From: Rhynchopus sp. YZ270_cl-10
Taxonomy: Eukaryota; Euglenozoa; Diplonemea; Diplonemida; Diplonemidae
DNA: 64,000 bases
Assembly (NCBI GenBank): GCA_964035575.1
Contig: OZ037860.1
Location: 892,689-956,688, forward strand
Direction of reading: 5' to 3'
Positions 1 to 8,921 of the stretch are shown piece by piece; positions within the stretch are counted from its first letter, which is position 1; every line of letters starts with the position of its first letter. The position numbers and the translations under genes are program-made. The notes beneath the pieces were generated by a model, which searched no databases, was not told the DNA's origin, and saw only the letters and a program-made list of their open reading frames with translations.

Positions 1-1951
1 GCAGCGTGTTTGTCTTCGCAAGGAAGGGCGCGTACACAGCCTCGGGGACAACAATCGACGCAGACTTCCCGTCCGGGGACACAACCGCAAGGGCGACGTC
101 GAGGTCCGCAATCTTCACCCCGGTGTAGGACACAGCCTCCACCACGAAGACAGCCTGCGCACCCCCGAACCCGCCGTTCAGCGCCACACTTCCAGTCGAC
201 ACGGCGTGGAACTGCACGTCGCCCCCGGCAGCAAGGCTCCCCGCCTTGAGGGCGAACCCTGCCAGGTCGTCGTAGCGGCGCGACGTCATGCGGCTCCCCT
301 TCCCGAGGGCAGAGGCCTCGCGCGCAGACGTGACCAGCGGGCTGTCGTACTTCTTGTACTCGGCCGTGATGTCCATGCGGCAGGTGTGGCCGGACCCGGT
401 GCACCCAGGCTTCTTCGTCGAGACGTAGCGCCCAACGTCCTCGAAGATCTCCTGCCCGTTGCGCAGCACAATCCCGTTTGTCTCGGACACCACAAAGGTC
501 TGGTCGTAGCTCGACCCGTGCGCCACGTTGTCCGCCATCTGCGGGAGGGACGCAGGCCCCATCTGGTACTTCCCGTCCGAGTACTCCTGCGGGGTCGCGT
601 CAATGGCGTTCCACTGCACGTAGTTCGCTGCAGACGAGATGTCCGGGCGCGACATCTTCGCGTCGACCCAGGCGTGGAAGTTCCAGATCGAGTCTGCCGT
701 GCGCTCGTCAATGTAGAAGTCGAACGGCTTCGCCTCGTGCGCACTGCGGAAGTTCGTGATCGGGCGTGCCGCAACTCCCAGGGTGCGCATCGTCGTGGTC
801 AGCAGGCACGCAAACACCCAGCACTGTCCGTACTTCACAGACGCGTAGCCCCCGTCCTTCCACTGCTTCATGATTTCGCGCGACCCGGTCCACACAGTCG
901 GGGACGTGCCGTCGGCGTAGTTCCCGTCCCAGCGTCCCTGCAGCACACCCTGCGACACACCCGAGTTCAGCAGGTACGTCATCGCACGCGACACCTCAAC
1001 GGCGCTCGACCTGTCCACAGACGACGGCATGCGCGACACCAGCTCCATCACGTAGTTCAGCACGTCGTACTGCGCAAACGCCCATGCAGACGACCCTGCA
1101 CCCTGCCCCAGAGACGCAGAGTACACGTCCCCGTACCAGTAGCGCCCGTTCTCGTTCTCCAGGTACTCCGCACGCTCCGCAGCGTCTGCCACGTAGGTCT
1201 GCGTGTCCGCCGCCTTGTACGGGTTGAAGAGCACAGCCACCGTTCCGTAGCTCTCGCCGTTCAGCGTCAGTGTGAACCGTCCGACGTCCGCCGTCGCAGG
1301 CACAGCCACAGCCCACACCGTTGCGCTTGTTGCTGTCGCCGTCAGTGCCACACCCCCGAGTGCCGCTGCGAACGACGCAGGTGCCGCCCCGACCAGCTCC
1401 ACCTCAAATGTCTGCCCACGGCGCAGCACCAGCTCGTCCGACGGCGTGTACCCCGCAGTCGTGTAGAACTGCGCCGTCGTGTGTGCAGCCAGGTTCTCTG
1501 TCTGGCGCAGTGCGAAGAGCTGTCCGGAGGTGGGAGGGGTCGACCCAGTCTCGCACTTCAGTGTGTCCTTGTTGCAGGTCCGCCCAAGCGTGTCCTTCAC
1601 CTCCCCGCAGTACAGGGCCTGTCCGGCCACGTCGCAGTCGGGGTCCCATGCGCCACACTCGCAGTCGCAGCCGTCCTTTGCGTTGTAGTACGAAGCGGTG
1701 CAGGTGAAGGCCGGGCCCGACGACGGTGCCTCGCACACGAACGTGTCCTTGTTGCACACACGGCTCTGTGTGTCCTCCTCACCCCCGCAGTACAGCTTCT
1801 GCCCGGCAACGTCGCAGTCCGGGTCCCAGGCACCGCAGGTACAGTCGCAGCCGTCCTGTGCGTTGAAGTAGGACTGCTCGCACGTCCACGCCCCCTCCAC
1901 AGAGGACACGGCAAGGCAGCTTGCTGCCAGGAGCACGGAAGACACTCTCAT
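1..1951 (-). CDS. Secreted animal-type transglutaminase with two Cys-rich repeats (C-terminus beyond the window edge)
   Basis: An open minus-strand frame runs from ATG at 1949-1951 off the window edge (650 codons seen). Residues 1-20 form a signal peptide. Residues 24-73 and 84-133 are two copies of a Cys-rich repeat with DGCDC.CGAWDPDCDVAGQ. From about 145 it follows the animal transglutaminase (factor XIII / TG2) fold: an N-terminal beta domain ending LFNPYKAAD, then the catalytic core with YGQCWVFA (Cys377; its codon lies at 821-823), WNFHAWVDAKMSRPD (His426) and AIDATPQEYSDG (Asp451). The triad spacing fits human TG2. The family makes glutamyl-lysine isopeptide crosslinks, Ca2+-dependent in animals. 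Secretion suggests action on surface or extracellular protein; that is inference. No intron is seen. Confidence 0.9.
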   Translation of the reverse strand, partial: MRVSSVLLAASCLAVSSVEGAWTCEQSYFNAQDGCDCTCGAWDPDCDVAGQKLYCGGEEDTQSRVCNKDTFVCEAPSSGPAFTCTASYYNAKDGCDCECGAWDPDCDVAGQALYCGEVKDTLGRTCNKDTLKCETGSTPPTSGQLFALRQTENLAAHTTAQFYTTAGYTPSDELVLRRGQTFEVELVGAAPASFAAALGGVALTATATSATVWAVAVPATADVGRFTLTLNGESYGTVAVLFNPYKAADTQTYVADAAERAEYLENENGRYWYGDVYSASLGQGAGSSAWAFAQYDVLNYVMELVSRMPSSVDRSSAVEVSRAMTYLLNSGVSQGVLQGRWDGNYADGTSPTVWTGSREIMKQWKDGGYASVKYGQCWVFACLLTTTMRTLGVAARPITNFRSAHEAKPFDFYIDERTADSIWNFHAWVDAKMSRPDISSAANYVQWNAIDATPQEYSDGKYQMGPASLPQMADNVAHGSSYDQTFVVSETNGIVLRNGQEIFEDVGRYVSTKKPGCTGSGHTCRMDITAEYKKYDSPLVTSAREASALGKGSRMTSRRYDDLAGFALKAGSLAAGGDVQFHAVSTGSVALNGGFGGAQAVFVVEAVSYTGVKIADLDVALAVVSPDGKSASIVVPEAVYAPFLAKTNTL

Positions 1952-2831
1952 TGTTGTTCCTTTCTTGTGGTTGTTTGTTTTCGTTATTTTGTGGATAAAA
2001 CCTGTTGTGTTTTGTTTGTTTTTTGTGGGTTTGCGTTGAAGGCGGCAGAAGAAAAACAGGGTTGCGACAGTTTTTTAAATTTGTTTTGTTAAGTGTGTGG
2101 AAGGGGAGGTGGGGAAGGGAACCCTTTTTCTTATTCTTTTTATTTTTTTGTTTTTTGGTTTGTTGTTATTTAAATTACTTTGAATAAAGGTACAATACCC
2201 TTTGGTGTACGTACACATATCTCCTTATACGTTACCACCGACAAAAATGTAGTAAGGGAACACATGACTGTACTAATCAAAAGGAGATGCATCGTTCACA
2301 AAAGCTCTGACCGATTCCCCTCTCTAGTTCGGTACAAATGTTTCCAGGTGTACTTGTGTGTAAACGACCACATTTATTCAAAAAAAAAAGTGAAGGGGGA
2401 AAAAAAATGGAAAAAGTCAAAAATCTAATTTGTGAATGCTCTCGCAATTTTATTGTGTGAGAAGCAAAACAGTAATGTGCTGTTTTACCCTCTCAAAGAG
2501 CGAACGCAGTCACTATACTCACATACAAAGACTCGTAGCTGCCACACTCCCCCCCATTTCGACCAAACCTGCCTTATATCCACCTCTACCTCTTGCAGAT
2601 GTGAAGATCTCTTTTCAAGGTCACACGACTACCCCTTTTCACCCTTTTATTGCGTTTGTTAGTTATTGTCAATGGCTGCTCAGCTTTAGCACCCTTTGTT
2701 GTGTTGACACTAACCAAACTACCCATGGTGGGTCCTTGCCTTTTTACACCCCCTTTTTTATCTACAAATGGTAGGAGCGTACTGCACAACAACCATCCCA
2801 AGCAAAAGGTGGGAGACCCAAAGGTTGAGAT

Positions 2832-3762
2832 ATATATCAGCCATTCCATGAAAAACCGTATACAAAACCCCTGTTATTGGTAAAAATACTAGACAACTTC
2901 TACTCCACTAATCTTTTCGATTTTTTTTTTATTTGAAAGCGCCGAGCTCGGATATGCAGACTAGCGCATTTTCGACAACAAAAAAATACTTTATATTTCC
3001 GGAAACGATGTCGTCCGTGGCCACATAATTTGAACAGGGCCCCAGGTCCCCAAAAAAAATATTTTTTCTCTTTTTTTGGAAGACCGGGTACGAAATCTTT
3101 CAATTCCGGGGTCGGACGATTTTTTTTATGCATCTGTTGATGTCTATTATTTTTTGGGCAGTTCTTAGGCGGAAGGTCCCTACTAGGAAGTGCCTTATGG
3201 TGCCCCTTTTACAGAGGAATTCCTCTATATTTTAAGGCCACGCTTTCGTCAAAAAATAAATTGCCCAAGCACGCGTTTGAAAGATGCATTGCAATATCTT
3301 GCAATTCCGGGGTCGTACGACCAACGGGTAGACGCAGAAGGCGACCAGGGTACTACCGTATACTAGCGGCGAACACCCCATTTTCCAAGGTAATTTGCCC
3401 TGCTATTTATAGCTATAGTGCAAAATTACCCATGGTAAAAAAAGTAGACAACTTCTACTCCACTAATCTTCTCGATTTTTTTTTTAATGAAAAGCGCCGA
3501 GCTCGGAAATTCAGACTAGCGGGGTTTTGGGGGGTTTTTGTGACTGCGAAATTGTTGAGATCACTGGGAGAGCCGGACCCCAAAGCTCTCCCACACATCC
3601 TCGGATGGTATTTTTTTATATTTTTTTTTGAAAAAAATATTCTCAGATCCGGGGAGTCAAAATGAATCAAATGCGGGGTCGCACGATAAAAAATTTGCAT
3701 CTGGGTTCTCTGAGTGACTTTTTTGCAAAAGTATACGGATTTTCATGGAATGGCTGATATAT
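2832..3762. mobile_element. MITE-like element with 32-bp terminal inverted repeats
   Basis: 2832-2863 and 3731-3762 are inverted copies matching at 31 of 32 positions; the shared core begins ATATATCAGCCATTCC and ends CCGTATAC. The ends abut TATATA, so a TA target duplication is possible but cannot be proved because TA is palindromic. A TA target and this end type would suit a Tc1/mariner-like non-autonomous element; that class is inference. No transposase frame is visible in the 931 bp. Confidence 0.65.
2892..3703 (+). repeat. Two diverged direct copies of a ~250-bp unit inside the MITE-like element
   Basis: 2892-3142 and 3447-3703 start alike (GACAACTTCTACTCCACTAA, then a T run, GCGCCGAGCTCGG, CAGACTAGCG) and end alike (GGGGTCG.ACGAT, a T or A run, GCATCTG). 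The middles differ. The element may have grown by internal duplication or by merging of two relatives. Confidence 0.6.
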
Positions 3763-4045
3763 CTTTTTTTTGTCACCCCCTCCAGAAGCTTCTTACGTTT
3801 TTTGAGAAAATCCGGGAGCCCTAAAAAAACGTTAGGAAATGCCAAAAGGTTGTTGCCCAGATTTCTAACATTAGAACCGTCCAGTGTATTTCCCCCACAG
3901 TAACTTCTACTTGGTTTTCTATTTACGTCTTTGTTTGTGGCAAAAGAAGGGGGCCCGAGGGGAATGGGGTATGGGGGGTGAAAACAGGCTACAGTGTAGG
4001 TGGATGCACTGTAGTAATACATTAAAAAGAAAGCAAAAAGTTGGT

Positions 4046-4080
4046 AAGATGCACGCAAGCTTTGCACGCTAAGTCATCTT
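4046..4080 (-). repeat. Type A hairpin, diverged copy
   Basis: AAGATG and CATCTT ends pair. The inner stem is degenerate, with GACTTAGCG-type sequence on one side only. It is the most distant of three hairpins downstream of the 817-aa gene. Confidence 0.4.
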
Positions 4081-4326
4081 TAAAAAAAAACCGCAAACAG
4101 GGCTGGGAGGTGTTTCATGAAGGGAAAAGACACTTTTTTTGAAAAGATGAACAACAAGCGAGCATTACATGTGAAGAAGAAGAAGAAAAAAAAGTGGGTG
4201 TAGGTGGGGTTTTTATCACTCAATGTTTAAAATGGGGAAGGGTGTGTTTCTTTTGTTTTGGAAATGGGAAATCCGTCCGAAACAGGGCACGAAACAGATG
4301 GCCTTTCAAATAAAAAAAGGGCTTAT

Positions 4327-4361
4327 AAGATGAACCAAAGCTGCTCGTGCTTAGTCACCTT
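4327..4361 (-). repeat. Type A hairpin
   Basis: In minus-strand RNA, AAGGUGA pairs with UCAUCUU (with a G-U), then CUAAGC pairs with GCUUUG. The loop is ACGAGCA, one or two changes from the consensus ACGAGAG. Confidence 0.55.
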
Positions 4362-4438
4362 GAAAACAAAAGAGTAGCTGAAAGTGCAAAAGTACAACCC
4401 CCTTTTTCTAAAAACCCCCACTTCAAAAAAAACCCCGA

Positions 4439-4462
4439 GATGAGTGGGCTTCACACATCTTT
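4439..4462 (-). repeat. Type B hairpin, short copy
   Basis: AAGATG and CATCT ends pair around a shortened centre. It is the hairpin nearest the 817-aa gene, about 155 nt past its stop codon. Confidence 0.4.
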
Positions 4463-4617
4463 CAAAATAAAATAAAAAAATGTAACTGTACAAGAAAAAC
4501 CCCCCACTACTAAGAATCTACAGACTTTTCCCACCCCGAAGGGTAACTCTCCCCCCCTTAACCCTACCCCTCCATCACTTTTTGAACCATTTTTTGAGTT
4601 TTTATTGTTGTTTTAGT

Positions 4618-7071
4618 TTAGTAAAATTTGTTGGGTGAAACGTCGAAGGTGGAGGTAGGGGAGACACCGCCGGAGGAGCGGGGCAGGGAGGCGGTGTAGC
4701 GGGAGGCACGTTCCATTTGTTGTTCGAGTCGTCTGATTTGCTGGTCGGCTGCTTCGACACATTGGTCGAGCTCAAGCTCCTTCTTTTGGAGTGCGCCAGA
4801 GTCGTCGGTCAATGAGTCGAGACGAGCTTGCATGGCGTCTCGTTCACGGCGGAGGTCGTCTGTCTCACCCTCGGCACGTGATACTGCTTCGCGTGCATCC
4901 TGCAGCTCCTCGCTCTGGTGTTCAAGGCTGTCCAGCTGCCGCTTGTACATCTCAATGCGGTCCTGCAACACCTGCATGTTCGAGCACTTCTCGCGCAGGC
5001 GCGACAGCTCTCCCAGCAGCCTGCTGTTCTGCTCATTGACCTCCTCGTACTGCCGCAGGATGCGTTGGTTCTCGTTGCTCAGCATGTCCTTGTCCTTCTC
5101 CAGCTCCTCTCTGCTCCGGCGTCCCTCCCTGCTGTTCAGCATAATCAAGCTGTGGTTCTCGCGCTCCAAAGAGATGACGCGGTTCTCGCTCTCCTCGAGC
5201 GTGCGGGAGGTCGACAGGAGCTGTGCCTTGAGGCGTTTGGCCTCCTCCTCGAGGGAGCGGAAGTCCTCGTGGCGTTCGTTCGAGATGCGCTCGCGTTCGA
5301 GGCCGATCTGGCGCAGCTGGGCCTCCTGGTCGGCAAGCTCTGCCTTGCGCTGCTCGAGCTCGCGGGACTTCTCCTGACTGCGCTCGAGGGTGCGCTTGAC
5401 CTCCTCGTGGAGCGTCTGGTTCTCGGCCTTGAGGTCGACTACGCTCTTGGTGAGGGAGCCGAACTCAAGACGCATCGACGTGCTGTCGACACGCTCTTTG
5501 TCGAATGTGCGCTGCAGGTTGGTCAGCTCCTGCGTGCTGTTCGAGAGGTCCCTGCGCGCCTCCTCCAGCTCACGCTCGTACATCGCCTTGCTCACAGACA
5601 GCTCCTCGCGGATCTGGTGCAGGCTGCTGTGCCTCTCATCCTCCGCATTCTTCTTCGTCACAGAAAGCTGCTCTGTGAGGCGTGTGAACTCACGTTGATG
5701 GCGGTCCGCCTCAATAGTTGCCTCGTGCAGCTGTTTGTGCTGGTGCTTGATCTCCTCAACAAACTTGCTGCGTTCACGCTGGTACTCGGTCTTGATCTCA
5801 AGAAGCTCCTGCTTGTGTTGGTCCTTGGAGGCCTCGTGGCGCTTCTTCTCCTTCGCCACGTCGCTCTGCAGAGACTCGAACGACTCCTTGTTGCGGCGCT
5901 CCCCTTCCAGTTCCCCTTCAAGGGTTGTGATCTGCAAACGCAGCGACTCGCTCGACGAACGGAAGTCTGCGACCTGTGTGGTGAGGAAGCCCTTCTCCTG
6001 CTCGGCAGCCTGCAGCGTCTCCATGATCTGCTGCAGCGTGCGCTCGTGGTCGCGTCCCTTCTCCATGTGTACCTTGAGTGCGTCGTTCGACTTCTGCACA
6101 CGTGTCTCGAGCTTCGCGTTCTCCTGCATCAGAGCGTCAATCTGGTCCTGCTGGCGTGTTTCGTGCAGCTTCTGCGAGTAGCTGCGGTCGCTCTCACGGA
6201 ACCTCGCAAGCTCAGCACGGCAGCTGTTGAGCTGCGACCACACCTCCTTGTTCTCCTTCAGCAACGTGAGCACCAGGGTGTTGGACTCGTCCTCCACCTC
6301 GCGGATGAGGAACTGGAGGCTATCCCGCATCGACTCGTTCTCAAGCGCAAGCTTCTGGAGGAGCTGCTGCTGCTCTGTGATGGTCGACGAAAGCTCGCTG
6401 GTGGTGACGGTGATGAGAACGTCGTTCGAGTCTTTGTCGTCCGAGAGGCGCTCCATCGAGGTGGCAACAAGCTTTGTGAAGAAGTCGACGAACTGCGTTT
6501 GGCGCTCGCGGATGGCCTCCGCGGTCTCGGACCTGCGGTCGAGGTTCTCGCGGTAGCCCTTTGCGTCATCCTCACGCTCCTTCTGCATCTTGCGGATGAG
6601 CTGTGCCTGCTGGTCGGACGCCTGCTGGCTTTGGCGCAGCTTCTCCTTGAGCTGCTCGGTGTTCTTCTGCAGCTCTTTGTGGTGCTGCCTCTCGGACTTC
6701 ATCACCTGCTCTGCGTCGCGCATGCGTTCGTCGAACTCCTTCACACGCTCCACTACGGCGGCATACTTCTTCGTGAGCGCGACCTTGCCGACCTGCTCTT
6801 CGTTGAGCTTCAGGCTCAACTGCAGCGCCTTCTCATTCGCCGTCTTCAGCTCACGCTTCACACGCGACAACTCATTCTGCGAAGACGAGAGCTTGCTCCT
6901 CAAGATGTTACTCTGCACGCTTGCAACCGAGTCGCCCATATCCATATTAGGTGTGTGCGGTGTCCCGTCCATCTCAAAGGGCGACGGCGACGATACGGAC
7001 ATGCGCCCCCCGTACGTGGGTGTCCCTGGCGGTGGTCGCACTGGCTTGTATCCTATAGAGGTCAGAGCCAT
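4618..7071 (-). CDS. 817-aa coiled-coil protein
   Basis: I place the start at the ATG at 7069-7071 (MALTSIGYKPVRP). The open frame continues 65 codons upstream, but that stretch has spacer-like composition. A low-complexity head (about 1-55) with PPPGTPTYGG and SPSPF leads into a nearly unbroken heptad coiled coil (about 60-780) rich in E, K, Q and L. A short Ser-rich tail ends SPNKFY. A pyrimidine tract and CAG lie about 90 nt upstream of the ATG. The build suits a structural protein of the flagellar or basal-body cytoskeleton, but I recognise no family and assign no function. Confidence 0.85.
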   Translation of the reverse strand: MALTSIGYKPVRPPPGTPTYGGRMSVSSPSPFEMDGTPHTPNMDMGDSVASVQSNILRSKLSSSQNELSRVKRELKTANEKALQLSLKLNEEQVGKVALTKKYAAVVERVKEFDERMRDAEQVMKSERQHHKELQKNTEQLKEKLRQSQQASDQQAQLIRKMQKEREDDAKGYRENLDRRSETAEAIRERQTQFVDFFTKLVATSMERLSDDKDSNDVLITVTTSELSSTITEQQQLLQKLALENESMRDSLQFLIREVEDESNTLVLTLLKENKEVWSQLNSCRAELARFRESDRSYSQKLHETRQQDQIDALMQENAKLETRVQKSNDALKVHMEKGRDHERTLQQIMETLQAAEQEKGFLTTQVADFRSSSESLRLQITTLEGELEGERRNKESFESLQSDVAKEKKRHEASKDQHKQELLEIKTEYQRERSKFVEEIKHQHKQLHEATIEADRHQREFTRLTEQLSVTKKNAEDERHSSLHQIREELSVSKAMYERELEEARRDLSNSTQELTNLQRTFDKERVDSTSMRLEFGSLTKSVVDLKAENQTLHEEVKRTLERSQEKSRELEQRKAELADQEAQLRQIGLERERISNERHEDFRSLEEEAKRLKAQLLSTSRTLEESENRVISLERENHSLIMLNSREGRRSREELEKDKDMLSNENQRILRQYEEVNEQNSRLLGELSRLREKCSNMQVLQDRIEMYKRQLDSLEHQSEELQDAREAVSRAEGETDDLRRERDAMQARLDSLTDDSGALQKKELELDQCVEAADQQIRRLEQQMERASRYTASLPRSSGGVSPTSTFDVSPNKFY

Positions 7072-7517
7072 ACAAGGACGAAATACACAGACCCCAACCT
7101 TCTCCTCAAAATGGCCGTGGCCGTGGTGATTTTTATTAGTCCTGCATGGGGTATGAATGGTGGAAGAGGGGGAAGGGGGAAGAGGGAAGAGGAGGTAGTC
7201 GATGTGAAAAGAGAAGGGACAGCGGTTCAAAACTCTATAGTCTACGTACAAAAAAACATCTCGCATAAAAAGGGTTTTGCCAAAAAGAGTGCAAACCCTT
7301 CAGATCTGTATAAAAAAAAATCTAAGAAAAATGGTAGTTATTGATGCAGGCACCGAAACAATATGGATCAAAAGTGCAGACACCGTGTGGTCCAACAAAA
7401 ATAAAAATTATTTCATAAAAAAGAGTACCAAAACGCAGCTCTGTCAAGCTCATACAAGAAAAACTATTTTAGACAAACCCAAATCAACCCCTCCCCCCTT
7501 TCCCCCTTTCCCCCCTT
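7072..7517. other. Spacer between the type I membrane protein and the 817-aa gene
   Basis: The first 200 bases upstream of the 817-aa ATG are pyrimidine-rich on the minus strand (leader or promoter). Around 7345-7375 lie half-matches to the type C motif (GCAGGCACCG, AAAGTGCAGACACC). No gene is seen. Confidence 0.5.
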
Positions 7518-8453
7518 TTAGACCATAAAACCGTATTCACCTTGCGGGCTACCTGGGGAATGGTTCATTGAGAAGGTGGTGGCACTTGGGCGGAGAGGCG
7601 ACGTATCGAGGGGGTCATATGTGGTGGCACCTGCAGAGGTGTAGAGCGGTGCGTCAGCTGCACCACTGCCACCACCCATACCCACACCACCCGCACCGCC
7701 ACCCACACCACCCACACCACTTTGACTCCCCGACCCATCCGCAGATGGGGGCACACCAGCAGCACTCCCGCTCGGTGTGGTAGGCTGTCTGTTATCTTTG
7801 TACGCATCGCCATATTTTGCACGCTTCCTCGCAAGGTACTTCTCCCTCCGCTCCAAACGGTCCTTCTCGTCCACCTCAAACTGCCGCATCAGCAGTGGTT
7901 CCATGTAAAGCAAAATCCGCCTTCCGTTCACCGCAATGATGCAACAGACTGCAAGCGTGACGCAGATGATTGCGATGGCGAGGACTTCTTTGCTGCCCCC
8001 TCCGGTTTCTGCTTCGTTGATTACGAAGACGATTTGCGCACCGATGGTGCGGGGGAAGCAGGAGGGGGGCAAGGTGCGGGAGTCAAAATAGACCGACCAT
8101 GTGTCGGATGTGTCTGGTGCTACAAGGTTGTAGTCTCTGTCATTATCGATATCGCGCAAGCGCACTGAGTCACAGAAGGTAAGCGAAGTGCACAAATAGA
8201 ACTGCGCGATGTTCACATTGCACGTCCCCCCCGCCGCATCCAGCCCCGCCCAGTATCGACATTTAATGTCCACATTCGCCCCTGCAGGTAGGTCCATGAT
8301 CTTCACCATGCTTCCCAGGTCAGCACCCCCCTGTGTTACGTACGTCTCTTCACCCCTGAACCGCGAGCTATCCGTAGAGGAACAGTCCTCGGCAAGCAAA
8401 TCCAGCTGTGCCTCAGCGGCAACCACAAATAACACAAGAAACGCTGGTTTCAT
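7518..8453 (-). CDS. 311-aa type I membrane protein with a small Cys-containing ectodomain
   Basis: Residues 1-15 form a signal peptide ending AAEA. The ectodomain (16-155) has about six Cys and no domain I recognise. One transmembrane helix lies at about 157-177 (AIAIICVTLAVCCIIAV). A basic juxtamembrane stretch (RLERREKYLARKRAKYG) follows. The cytoplasmic tail is disordered and rich in Gly, Ser and Pro, including a GGVGG-type run coded by CACCCA-like repeats near 7665-7725. Upstream of the ATG is a long C-rich minus-strand tract. It could be a surface receptor or anchor; function unknown. Confidence 0.8.
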   Translation of the reverse strand: MKPAFLVLFVVAAEAQLDLLAEDCSSTDSSRFRGEETYVTQGGADLGSMVKIMDLPAGANVDIKCRYWAGLDAAGGTCNVNIAQFYLCTSLTFCDSVRLRDIDNDRDYNLVAPDTSDTWSVYFDSRTLPPSCFPRTIGAQIVFVINEAETGGGSKEVLAIAIICVTLAVCCIIAVNGRRILLYMEPLLMRQFEVDEKDRLERREKYLARKRAKYGDAYKDNRQPTTPSGSAAGVPPSADGSGSQSGVGGVGGGAGGVGMGGGSGAADAPLYTSAGATTYDPLDTSPLRPSATTFSMNHSPGSPQGEYGFMV

Positions 8454-8921
8454 TGGATAGGAGTGGGGGGGGGGGAGGAGGAGGAGGAGGGGGGAGGAGG
8501 CCTGTAGGAGTGGTGATTACGGTTGGAAGCAGACTTACCCTAGGGAAGTGTCAATGCAACAATGTGTGACAATGAAAAACAAAATCCTGTATGTCCACCC
8601 CCAAGAAAGGCTATTGAGTGGGTAATGAGTGGGTAAAGGGGAAAAAAAAGAATAAAGATTGTCGTTTTGTTTGAAATCGCATATTGGAGCATACAAGGGG
8701 TTTAAAGGGAATATGGGGTCTCCAATGTATCTAAAGGGGTCTAACTGTTCTAGTAATGTGAGGAAAATAATTGGTAATGAGATGATGAGATAAGTCTCGC
8801 TGCTTGCTAGTAATCACCTCGAGAAAAAAGGGAAGGGCACGAAGGGCGCTTTTAAAAAAAGTGTGGGGCAGACCACAACAAAAAGTTAAGAAATATAACC
8901 TCCCTGAAGAAAATCGTGTTT
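8454..8921. other. Spacer downstream of the 443-aa gene
   Basis: Starts with a G/A-rich block at 8462-8500 (pyrimidine tract in the sense direction, leader of the 311-aa gene). It then turns AT-rich and holds one diverged hairpin at 8780-8819. No open frame of interest. Confidence 0.5.
8780..8819 (-). repeat. Type A hairpin, diverged copy with enlarged loop
   Basis: GATGAGAT, ATAAG, TCTCG, GCTT and ATCACC occur in type A order with small insertions. It lies about 100 nt past the stop of the 443-aa gene. Confidence 0.35.

Larger units (their letters stand above)
1952..4617. other. Intergenic spacer upstream of the transglutaminase
   Basis: AT-rich spacer with long T and A runs. It holds a 0.93-kb element with terminal inverted repeats (2832-3762) and three short hairpins near the 817-aa gene (4046, 4327, 4439). 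Open frames here are short and follow homopolymers. The 2.0-2.8 kb part shows nothing I recognise. Confidence 0.6.

Noticed and set aside
206-2092. Long + strand open frame, 628 codons
   Set aside because: Shadow of the transglutaminase on the other strand; Arg/His/Val-rich and without motifs.
4918-7344. Long + strand open frame, 808 codons, Leu-rich
   Set aside because: Antisense of the 817-aa coiled coil; CTG/CTC Leu codons mirror CAG/GAG.
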